From: Pseudomonadota bacterium
GTDB lineage: Bacteria; Pseudomonadota; Gammaproteobacteria; Steroidobacterales; Steroidobacteraceae
Direction of reading: 5' to 3'
Assembly: GCA_021816775.1 (NCBI GenBank)
Contig: JAKAXA010000013.1
Location: forward strand, 41,565 to 105,564
Length of the DNA stretch: 64,000 bases
Each line of letters opens with the position of its first letter. Position 1 is the stretch's first letter. Positions 29,424-37,964 of this stretch are shown one piece after another. The translations under genes were made by a program, and so were the position numbers. The notes beneath the pieces were generated by a model that did not search any database, was not told where the DNA came from, and saw nothing but the letters and a program-made list of their open reading frames with translations.

Positions 29424-31037
29424 ATGCGTGAAGTGTTTCGAGGCGCCCAGGGATTCTCGCTGCCGTTGATCGCCGGCCTCCTGCTGCTGTCGACCGCGCC
29501 CCCTCGGGCGCAAGCCCAGACACCGTTTCTCGGACCGGTGCCCGCGCCGACGTGTCAGCGCGGAGACCGGGTCGAGACCGGTGTCGACGGTCAGCTGACG
29601 GCCGCCGAGCGCGCCAGCGGCGCCTCGAAGGACCCGTACAACTGCAATCTCAAGATCGTCGGCGAATACGCCGGTCAGGGCGCCGGCCACCAACTGATGT
29701 GGTACGGCCATTGCGCCTATGTCACCACCGAAGGCTTCGAGGCCGGACAGAAGGGGATCCCGCCGCTGCGCGATCCGGGCATCCAGGTGCTTGACGTGGC
29801 GAAGCAGCGCGCCCCGAGGTATGTCACCCATCTGGACAGCCCGGCGGCGCTGTATGACTGGGAGGACGGGTCGGTGAACCCGCAGCGGGCGCTGCTCGGC
29901 ACGGCCGAGAGCTGGGTGGGCTCAGGGCCCCAACCGGCCGTTGCATTTTATGATGTGTCCCACTGCGCCCACCCGCGACGGCTCTCGAGCGTGCAGATCC
30001 CGGATCCGCACCTGAAGGCTCACGGCGGTAATTTCGCGTACGATGGCAGGACCTATTGGATCAGCGGATTCGGTAATCGTCGCCTCATCGCCATCGACGT
30101 CACGCATCCGCGTCATCCGAAGGAACTCATCGACTGGGATTTCCCCCACGATCAGCCGGGCGGCGCCGGCGCCGACCAGCGCTGTCACCGGATCTCCCTC
30201 AACCAGTTCACCGTCGATGGGCATCCGCCGGGCACACTGCTCTTCTGCGGTGTGGTGGGGCACCTGGTGCATGCGGGCGACTTCAGCTCGGGCAATGGCC
30301 TCGTGATCTACGATGTCAGCCAGGTCCAGCAGCGACGAGCGCACCCGGTGATCCGGGTCCTCGGCTCGCTCTATTGGAAGAACGGCGACATTGCCATCGA
30401 GCCGGATCTGGCGTTCATCGACGGCAGGCCCTATGTCGGCATGGGGGATGAGTGCGGCTCGGGCGGATGCGACGATCCCCAGGGCGCGATCGCCGCCTGC
30501 CGCGCGGGGCTGCCGCCGAACGGCCTCGAGCGGCTCATCGACATCAGCAACCTCGCCAAGCCGAAGCTCGCCGCCCTGCTCATGATCGGCGTGGATGATC
30601 CGAAGAACTGCGCGCTCACCGAGCACGACATCACCGCCACCATGGGCGGTTACGGCTACAGCGTGCACGACTGCACGTTCGACAACCCGCGCGATGCGAA
30701 GCTGCTCGCCTGCTCGAGCCATCAGGCAGGCGTTCGGGTGTTCGACATCCATAATCCCTACAGGCCGCGCGAGATCGCCTACTTCGTGGGCCCTGCCCCG
30801 CCGAGTCCGACGGAGATCGATCCGGGCTCGCTCCTCAATGTGTTCCAGGGGGTGACTCCCCCGATCAACTTCGCGTGGTCGAAGGCCCACAGCCGCTTCG
30901 TGTGGCGGCACGGGCAGCTGTACCTGTGGGTCACCTCGAGCCACGGCGGCTTCTACACGCTGAAGTTCGAGAACCAGGCGGCAATCGCGAGATTGAAGCC
31001 CGTGCCGACGCCGGGGAACGAGGACTACCAGGACTGA
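29424..31037 (+). CDS. Secreted beta-propeller protein (LVIVD-repeat-like)
   Basis: N-terminal signal sequence; repeats such as GIQVLDVAKQRAPRYV, LIAIDVTHPRHPKELI, GVRVFDIHNPYRPREIAYF. Confidence 0.7.
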   Translation: MREVFRGAQGFSLPLIAGLLLLSTAPPRAQAQTPFLGPVPAPTCQRGDRVETGVDGQLTAAERASGASKDPYNCNLKIVGEYAGQGAGHQLMWYGHCAYVTTEGFEAGQKGIPPLRDPGIQVLDVAKQRAPRYVTHLDSPAALYDWEDGSVNPQRALLGTAESWVGSGPQPAVAFYDVSHCAHPRRLSSVQIPDPHLKAHGGNFAYDGRTYWISGFGNRRLIAIDVTHPRHPKELIDWDFPHDQPGGAGADQRCHRISLNQFTVDGHPPGTLLFCGVVGHLVHAGDFSSGNGLVIYDVSQVQQRRAHPVIRVLGSLYWKNGDIAIEPDLAFIDGRPYVGMGDECGSGGCDDPQGAIAACRAGLPPNGLERLIDISNLAKPKLAALLMIGVDDPKNCALTEHDITATMGGYGYSVHDCTFDNPRDAKLLACSSHQAGVRVFDIHNPYRPREIAYFVGPAPPSPTEIDPGSLLNVFQGVTPPINFAWSKAHSRFVWRHGQLYLWVTSSHGGFYTLKFENQAAIARLKPVPTPGNEDYQD

Positions 31038-31107
31038 GCACGCCCCCGGCCATGCCGGAGCGGTCGCAGGGGCGCTGCCGCCTGCGATGGGCGCAGCAGC
31101 GGCGCTC

Positions 31108-31701
31108 TCACGGGCCGGACAGCGGCGCGCGCGACCGGCACGCCTGTGCGTGCGCCCCGACTGTCGCGCTCGGCGTGCCGATGAACGCGTCGATGAATTT
31201 CGCGAGATCGTCCCAGTCCGTCAGCTCGTGGTCGCGCCGGGTGTCGGTCGGCCCGCCCCTGCGCGCGGCGATGCGCTTCATCGCCCATCGGGTGAACAGA
31301 CCGTAGGTGCTGTAGCGCAGCGCGCCGGCGACATGATGGATGCGCTCGGGCGTCCAACCGGTTTCCCGAACGAAATCGGCGACGCACCGCGCGAGGTCTG
31401 CCGCATCGCGCGGAGCGGAGCCGGCGGCGGTCAGCGAGACCGACAGAAACGCATTCGTCTTGCCGCTGATCGCGGAGCGGTTTCGTTTGACGAAATCGAT
31501 GATCGGGCGCTGATAGTGCCCGGCATGGAGTGAGGCGGCAAGCACGACGGCATCGAAACCCCGCGGCTCGGGGATGAACGCCGATTCGCGGGCGTCGGCC
31601 GTCAATACCTTCTGACCGCTCTGTAACAGGCGGCTCGAGACGAAGCGTGCAATTTTGCGCGTCTGCCCCTCGCTCGTGCCATAGACGAGGAGCACGTTCA
31701 C
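31108..31701 (-). CDS. Flavodoxin-fold protein, HemG-like protoporphyrinogen dehydrogenase
   Basis: VNVLLVYGTSEGQTRKIARFVSSRLLQSGQKV...DAVVLAASLHAGHYQRPIIDFVKRN. Confidence 0.8.
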   Translation of the reverse strand: MNVLLVYGTSEGQTRKIARFVSSRLLQSGQKVLTADARESAFIPEPRGFDAVVLAASLHAGHYQRPIIDFVKRNRSAISGKTNAFLSVSLTAAGSAPRDAADLARCVADFVRETGWTPERIHHVAGALRYSTYGLFTRWAMKRIAARRGGPTDTRRDHELTDWDDLAKFIDAFIGTPSATVGAHAQACRSRAPLSGP

Positions 31702-31884
31702 GGGACTGACCGGACTGTCGGGCTGCGCATCGGGCCCCGGACCATTACACCCAGCTTGATGCAACTTACCGAATCCCCGCAGGAGGCGCATCAGAGCAAA
31801 TACGCACTCTCCCGGGCCACCGCGCGCGCCAGACTATCCGCCTGTGCGCGCAGACCTCCCGGACCGTGCGCTCAAGGAGCACCC

Positions 31885-32337
31885 ATGGACAGTCAGCTGC
31901 GAACACAGATCCAGCGAGTCCTCGATCAGAACCGGGTCATGACTCTCGCCACGGTGAGACCCGACGGCTGGCCACAGGCCACCACGGTGAGCTTCGCGCA
32001 CGAGGGCCTCACCCTGTACTTCCTGTGCGGCCCGGACAGCCAGAAGGCGGCCAACCTGGCGCGCGACGGTCGCGTGTCCCTGACCGTCGACCACGACACC
32101 GACCAGGTGATGGCTATCGAGGGATTGTCCATGGCGGCCCGTGCGGAGCCGGTGGTCGATCCGGCCGAGGCGGACGCTGCGCTGCGGTTACTGCTTGCAC
32201 GCTACCCGCCGCAACATTCGCTGCCCGTGACGGCGCCCAGCCCGTCGGATGTACGCATCTTCCGCGTGACCCCAACCGTCATCTCCGTCCTGGATTACCG
32301 CAAGGGCTTCGGCCATACGGACCTCGTCACCTGCTGA
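31885..32337 (+). CDS. Pyridoxamine 5'-phosphate oxidase-like protein
   Basis: VMTLATVRPDGWPQATTVSFAHEGLTLYFLCGPDSQKAANLARDGRVSLTVD. Confidence 0.85.
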   Translation: MDSQLRTQIQRVLDQNRVMTLATVRPDGWPQATTVSFAHEGLTLYFLCGPDSQKAANLARDGRVSLTVDHDTDQVMAIEGLSMAARAEPVVDPAEADAALRLLLARYPPQHSLPVTAPSPSDVRIFRVTPTVISVLDYRKGFGHTDLVTC

Positions 32338-32515
32338 CGCCGTGACGGTCGATCGGCCCGATCCGTGAGCCGTCTCACTCGCGGCGCCTTGCTGGGTAAT
32401 TCTACGGATTCTCCAGTCGATCCAGTCAGCCTAGTTTGGCGCCGAGCGCGCCGGGCTGTCGAACACGTCCTGACAGCCCGGCGCATATCGCCCATGCCTT
32501 ACGAGGAATATGCAC

Positions 32516-32986
32516 ATGGCCGCAAAACCCGCGACGCTTCCGAAACCGGAAACCGATGCCGCGCATGCACTCGCCAGAGTGCTGGCGGATACCTACATGC
32601 TGTATCTGAAGACGCACAACTTTCACTGGAACGTGGAGGGCGCGAATTTCCGCAACCTGCACCTGATGTTCGAGGAACAGTATCAGGCTCTGTGGAAGTC
32701 TCTCGATGTGCTCGCCGAGCGCATCCGGGCCCTCGGGCAATACGCGCCGGGCACCTATGCCAAGTACAGAGCGCTCGCGACAGTCAATGAGACCGACACC
32801 CTCCCGACGGGCGTGGCCATGGTGCGGGAGTTGGTCGCGGATCACGAGATACTGGTCCGCACCATCCAGGTCGGCCTGGCGGCCGCGCACGCGAGCGGCG
32901 ATGAGGGCACGGCGGGGCTCCTGGCCGAACGGCTGCTCTACCATCAGAAGCAGATCTGGATGATGCGCAGCACACAAGGCGCATGA
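32516..32986 (+). CDS. dps: Dps family DNA-binding ferritin-like protein
   Basis: LADTYMLYLKTHNFHWNVEGANFRNLHLMFEEQYQALWKSLDVLAERIRALG. Confidence 0.93.
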   Translation: MAAKPATLPKPETDAAHALARVLADTYMLYLKTHNFHWNVEGANFRNLHLMFEEQYQALWKSLDVLAERIRALGQYAPGTYAKYRALATVNETDTLPTGVAMVRELVADHEILVRTIQVGLAAAHASGDEGTAGLLAERLLYHQKQIWMMRSTQGA

Positions 32987-33161
32987 GGCCTCTGAAGGCC
33001 GCCAGGCGCTCACCGGTGCAGTCCCGCGCTGTGCGCCGCCGGCCCCGCTCTGCCAGCGGCGCCTGCGGGACCGGCTGCGGACAGGCCCCCGGGCGGCAGG
33101 CGGCATGCAACCCTCTGAGGCAGCGCCTGCCCACCGGTGAGGCAGGCTGCACCGATGCCGC

Positions 33162-34022
33162 TCAGCGGCCGGCCGCCTCACTTGCCCAGCCGGCCTCCTC
33201 GATCGCCGCAAGCGGATCCGCCGCATCCCATCGGCTCGCATTCAACCGGCGGCCCGTGATCGTATCGGCCGCGCGCGACACCAGCCACAGCAGCGGCGCC
33301 ACGATGATCTCCGGATCGAGCAGCCGATCCCGAATGGCCTGCGGCGCACCCGGCGGGATCATGCCCGTCAGGGTCGCGCCGCCCGGCAGCAGCGCGTTGA
33401 CCGTCACACCGGTGCCGTGCAGATCCTGTGCCCAGATGAGGGTCTCGGACTCGAGCGCCGCCTTGGACGGACCGTAGGGCGAGAACCCCGCCCGGCGCAT
33501 GGTGGAGTGGTTCATCGAGATGTTGATGATGCGCCCCCAACCCGCGCGGATCAGGTGGGGCGCTGCGGCCCGGGCCATGAGGAACGGGCCGTTGATATTG
33601 GTGTCGATCACCATGCGCCAGGTGGCGGGCTCGACTTCCCAGAAACGCGTCGGCTCGCTCATGAAGCGCTCGCTCACATACTTCATGCCGCGGCCCGCAT
33701 TATTGACGAGGATGTCCAGCCGGCCGAACCGCTGCAGGGCGGTCTCGACGACGCGCTGCGCGTCCGCCTCGCGAGTCACATCGGCCATCATGGGGACAAT
33801 TGACCCCCCGCTCGCCGCGCCGGCCGCCGACTCGACCTCGCCTCGCTCGCGAGCGGCGGTGGCCAGCACGCGCACCCCGCAGCGCGCCAACGCGAGCGCC
33901 ATCGCCCGGCCGAGGCCCCGCCCGCCGCCGGTGACGATGGCGACCCGGTCACCGCCGGCGCTCGCGGGCACGGCGCGCCGGTGCCGCGGCGCGAGCTTCC
34001 GCCGATCTGCTGGTTCCGCCAT
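33162..34022 (-). CDS. SDR family oxidoreductase
   Basis: VAIVTGGGRGLGRAMALALARCGVRV...LDILVNNAGRG...YGPSKAALE. Confidence 0.92.
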   Translation of the reverse strand: MAEPADRRKLAPRHRRAVPASAGGDRVAIVTGGGRGLGRAMALALARCGVRVLATAARERGEVESAAGAASGGSIVPMMADVTREADAQRVVETALQRFGRLDILVNNAGRGMKYVSERFMSEPTRFWEVEPATWRMVIDTNINGPFLMARAAAPHLIRAGWGRIINISMNHSTMRRAGFSPYGPSKAALESETLIWAQDLHGTGVTVNALLPGGATLTGMIPPGAPQAIRDRLLDPEIIVAPLLWLVSRAADTITGRRLNASRWDAADPLAAIEEAGWASEAAGR

Positions 34023-34176
34023 GCGTGCGCTCCGTGTGGGTACTGAATTGCCGGTCGTGAGTACCTTATCGTCGCGCACCCGCCGGCACAACGCGCCGGC
34101 GCCGCCGCGGGATGAGGTGACGGTTTGGGCCCGATGCGCGATGATGCGCTTGGCGCACCAACCCAGGAGACAAGTC

Positions 34177-34728
34177 ATGCGACGTTACCTAGCTCTTGCG
34201 CTTACGATCGTGCTGCTGGCATCCCAGTCGGCCTACGCCGCCCTGCCGGACGGAGCCAAGGCACCGCTGTTCACGGCCACGGCGACGCTCGGGGGCAAAA
34301 CCTACCCGTTCTCCCTGGCGAAGGCCCTGAAGAAGGGCCCGGTGGTGCTCTACTTTTATCTCGCCGCCTTCACGCCCGGCTGCACGCTCGAGGCGCACCT
34401 GTTCGCTAAGGCCATGCCGGAATTCAAGGCGCTCGGGGCCACGGTCATCGGTATCTCGCACGATCCGATCGCCAAGCTCAAGCGCTTCTCGGTGAGCGCC
34501 TGTCGCAAGAAGTTCCCCGTGGCCGCCGACACCACGGGACGGATCATGAGAGCCTATGATGCGGTCCTGCCGTCGAATCCGCTGCTCGCCAACCGCGTCT
34601 CCTACGTCATCACGCCGAATGACCGGATCTTTTATTCCTACACCAGCCTCGATCCCCGGCGGCACGTGGCGAACACACTGCGCGCACTGCGCCGTTGGGA
34701 TGCGGCGCACAAACCCACCATGCGCTGA
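34177..34728 (+). CDS. Secreted peroxiredoxin (AhpC/TSA)
   Basis: Signal peptide MRRYLALALTIVLLASQSAYA; GPVVLYFYLAAFTPGCTLEAHLF...VIGISHDPIAKLKRFS. Confidence 0.85.
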   Translation: MRRYLALALTIVLLASQSAYAALPDGAKAPLFTATATLGGKTYPFSLAKALKKGPVVLYFYLAAFTPGCTLEAHLFAKAMPEFKALGATVIGISHDPIAKLKRFSVSACRKKFPVAADTTGRIMRAYDAVLPSNPLLANRVSYVITPNDRIFYSYTSLDPRRHVANTLRALRRWDAAHKPTMR

Positions 34729-34779
34729 GCCCCGAGCGTCCGGGCGCGACCGCCGCGGACGTCGAGCGCACTGACCCGG

Positions 34780-34805
34780 CCGGCCCCCGATGATCCGGGG
34801 GCCGG
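34780..34805 (+). terminator. Strong GC hairpin downstream of peroxiredoxin (terminator-like, no U-tract)
   Basis: CCGGCCCCC-N8-GGGGGCCGG. Confidence 0.4.
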
Positions 34806-35316
34806 TCTGCCTCCGCTCTGCCCGGCGCCCGCTGATTAGTTGCTGTGCGGGCCGCCCGGAACGCTAGCCGCGCGCCAGCGCTGCCCGGGTGGGGGAGCTA
34901 TAGTCTGGACGAGCCGGCGCTGAAGGAATTGCGCACGTTGAGGCACTCGCTGCTGCGCAATCGGCTGACAGAGGCTCGCTCCTGACATAACGCGCCCGGC
35001 AGCCTGACGGCGCGGCGCTGGCAGCACCCACATGGCCGACCGCGCGGTAGTCGGGGACAACATGGTCAACTGCATGGCGAATACATGCAGATCGTGCAGC
35101 GGACCGCTGCGGGCCTGCACCGCATGCTCTGCCCGGTGCCGCTCGGGGGGAGGCGAAGCGTGAACGCCGTCACACTTCGCGCCTTGGCCGCTCGTCGGCC
35201 AGTAACCGCCGCCGGTCGGACCGGAGTGAAACACCGGGCGCGTGCAGATACAGTGACGTTCCAGGGAGCCCGGATTCAGACCAACCGTGCATAGGCCAGA
35301 CACAACTTCCACCCCC

Positions 35317-35892
35317 ATGCGCACGCGTATCCGCAGCGCACGGCGTCCGCGGGGCGTCACGCTTTTCGAACTCCTGGTCACCATGCTGATCATCGCCATC
35401 CTCGCGGCGATCGCCGTACCGAGCTATCGCTATATCACCACTTACAGCCGCATGAGCGCCGAGATGAACGCGCTGCTCGGCGACCTGCAATATGCCCGCT
35501 CCGAGGCGGTGCGCGAGGGGCAGGCAGTGTCAGTGTGCGTCGCCGCCAGCACGACCAGCCCGCGCTCGTGCGCCGCGGACGGCACGACGGCCTGGCAGGA
35601 TGGCTGGCTCGTGTTCAGCGATCTCAGCGACAACGGTGTTTACGACAAGACCGTCGGCGACGCGGTGCTGCGCGTGCAGCCTCCTATCACGAGCGGAGAC
35701 ACGCTCATCCAGGGAAATGGCATCAGCGTCATCACCTTCAATCATGAAGGCTTCGCCTATATCGGGCAGGCAACAGCCATGTTCACGCTGAACGATTCCG
35801 GCGGAGATTTGCAGCTGATGCGCTGTCTGTTCATCAGCGAGTCCGGCATGATGACCACGGCCCTTTACGCGGCGAATTCAACCTGCTCATGA
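35317..35892 (+). CDS. fimT: Type IV minor pilin FimT/GspH-like
   Basis: RGVTLFELLVTMLIIAILAAIAVPSYRY prepilin signal. Confidence 0.88.
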   Translation: MRTRIRSARRPRGVTLFELLVTMLIIAILAAIAVPSYRYITTYSRMSAEMNALLGDLQYARSEAVREGQAVSVCVAASTTSPRSCAADGTTAWQDGWLVFSDLSDNGVYDKTVGDAVLRVQPPITSGDTLIQGNGISVITFNHEGFAYIGQATAMFTLNDSGGDLQLMRCLFISESGMMTTALYAANSTCS

Positions 35893-36548
35893 CACGCGTG
35901 ACGCACATACGCGGGTCCCGCGGCTTCAGCATGGTCGAAGTGCTGGTCGCGCTCATCATCATCGCCATCGGCCTGCTCGGCATCGCCAAGATGCAGGCAC
36001 TGCTACTGGCCGATACCGGCGTTGCGCGCGTTCGGGCGTTGATTGCGCTCGAAACCTCGAGCCTGGCGGCATCGATGCACGCCAACCGCGCTTACTGGTC
36101 AACCGCCTCGAGCTGGAACGACGTGCCCAGCGGCCTGACAATCGCCATCAATCCCGCCAACACGTCGTCGCCGGTGACCGCCTCGGACGCCACGCTACAG
36201 TCCGCGATAACCGCTGCGCTCGCCAACGAGGGGGGGTCGCCGTCTATCTCCGGCAGCGGCGCCCCCGCCAGCTGCGAGACCGGAGGTGCATCGGTTCCGT
36301 GCACACCCGTCAACATGGCCGCCTATCAGCTCACTCAATGGGAGCAGGCCATGCACAACGTCGTCGGCAACGCCTCCACCAACGTCTCGTGCAATACCAG
36401 CGGGCCTCCCGTGAACGCCGTAACCTGCACAATTACGGTGCAATGGTACGAGAACACCGTCAACGCCAACACCACGGAGGGGACCGCGGAACAGACTTAC
36501 GGCAACGCGTTTTACCAGCAACAATACCAGTTGGTGGTGAACCCATGA
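35889..36548 (+). CDS. pilV: Type IV minor pilin PilV
   Basis: RGFSMVEVLVALIIIAIGLLGIAKMQA; operon position. Confidence 0.9.
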   Translation: MTRVTHIRGSRGFSMVEVLVALIIIAIGLLGIAKMQALLLADTGVARVRALIALETSSLAASMHANRAYWSTASSWNDVPSGLTIAINPANTSSPVTASDATLQSAITAALANEGGSPSISGSGAPASCETGGASVPCTPVNMAAYQLTQWEQAMHNVVGNASTNVSCNTSGPPVNAVTCTITVQWYENTVNANTTEGTAEQTYGNAFYQQQYQLVVNP

Positions 36549-37354
36549 CCCGCGTTCACGCATCGCTTCGCCAGCGGCACCGCGGTTACTCGCTGATCGA
36601 ACTGCTCATCGCGCTCGCGATCGCACTGTTTCTGATCGCCGGAGTCCTCATCGTCGATCAGACCATGCACAGGACGTACTCCGACCAGAACGCCCTGGCG
36701 CAGATCGAGGATACGGAGCGGTTCACCATGACCGTCCTCGGCGAGGTCACTCGTGGCGCGGGCTACTACCCGGATCCGGCGCAGACTTCTCTGGTCGCAG
36801 CGCTGCCTCAGGAAACGACTACCGCACCGAACAGCGCCGGCGATTCATTGACGTTCGCGAGCGGACAGACGATCGACGGTGTCTCGCACAGCGCCGTCGT
36901 CAATGGCGCCACGGTCAGCAGCGATTCGATTGCCGTGCGCTACATGACTGCGAACAACGATGGCATTTCGATGTGCGATGGGCAGTCGAATACGACCGGC
37001 GGCAATGCTGTCTGGGTAAATTACCTGTACACCCAGGACACCGGAGGCATGCATTACCTGTACTGCCTGGTGCAGAACGAGACTGCGAACGAATGGAGCG
37101 CCCCCATCCAGCTTGCCGCCAATGTGCAGAACATGCAGATCTGGTACGGCCTGAATACCACCGGAAGCGGAACCAGCATCGATACGTATGTGCCCGCTGC
37201 GGATATGACCGCCACGGACTGGGCGCTAATCACTTCGGTGAAGATACTGGTGACGTTCACGAACCCGCTTCACTCCGTGTACAAGGAGCAGGGCCAGAAG
37301 CAGGTCCTGCTGTTCACCAAAGTCATTGACGTCATGAGTCGCACCGGTTCATGA
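36545..37354 (+). CDS. pilW: Type IV minor pilin PilW
   Basis: RGYSLIELLIALAIALFLIAGVLIVDQTM; operon position. Confidence 0.88.
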   Translation: MTRVHASLRQRHRGYSLIELLIALAIALFLIAGVLIVDQTMHRTYSDQNALAQIEDTERFTMTVLGEVTRGAGYYPDPAQTSLVAALPQETTTAPNSAGDSLTFASGQTIDGVSHSAVVNGATVSSDSIAVRYMTANNDGISMCDGQSNTTGGNAVWVNYLYTQDTGGMHYLYCLVQNETANEWSAPIQLAANVQNMQIWYGLNTTGSGTSIDTYVPAADMTATDWALITSVKILVTFTNPLHSVYKEQGQKQVLLFTKVIDVMSRTGS

Positions 37355-37947
37355 AGCTGACAACTACATCTCGCTGCGAAGCCGGGCTGCAGCGCGGCAT
37401 GGTGCTGATCACCACGCTGCTGCTGTTGATCGTCATCACGATTCTGGCCCTCGCCATGTTCCGCGGCGTGGGGCTTGAGAACCGCATCGCCGGCAACGCG
37501 CTCGACAAGCAGCGCGCGCTGCAGGCAGCTGACAGCGCCCAGCAGTACGCGGAACAGTGGATCGTCGAAAACGTCATGTCGCAGACGCCCGTCGACTGTG
37601 CCGGCAATCCCGGTTCCACCGCCGCGATTGAGATCTGCACCGAACCACTGGCCAACGAGGTCGCGAACGGACAGGTTGCCACCGTGCCGTGGTACATCAA
37701 TAGCGTCCCCGTCGGCGCCAGTTACAATCCAGGCAACGTGGTGACCACCAGCACGTCTGGGGGAACCACGACGTTATACGGTCTGCCGGTCACGTATATA
37801 GGGGAGCTCGGCACGGACGCCACCTATGCCAACGCGACCGACTATGTCGTCGACGCGTGGTCCTACGGTGGCTCGGACGACACAGTCGCGGTGGTTGAAA
37901 GCACCTACCAGATCCGCCGTTACGTCGCATCGGCCACGAGCCCGTGA
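37351..37947 (+). CDS. pilX: Type IV minor pilin PilX
   Basis: QRGMVLITTLLLLIVITILALAMFRGVGLENRIAGNALDKQRALQAADSA. Confidence 0.88.
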   Translation: MKLTTTSRCEAGLQRGMVLITTLLLLIVITILALAMFRGVGLENRIAGNALDKQRALQAADSAQQYAEQWIVENVMSQTPVDCAGNPGSTAAIEICTEPLANEVANGQVATVPWYINSVPVGASYNPGNVVTTSTSGGTTTLYGLPVTYIGELGTDATYANATDYVVDAWSYGGSDDTVAVVESTYQIRRYVASATSP

Positions 37948-37964
37948 GCGAGAGGAGATTGCCA

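Noticed and set aside
34836-35399. 187-aa minus-strand ORF before fimT
   Set aside because: Overlaps the fimT start and shows no domain-like sequence; not supported.
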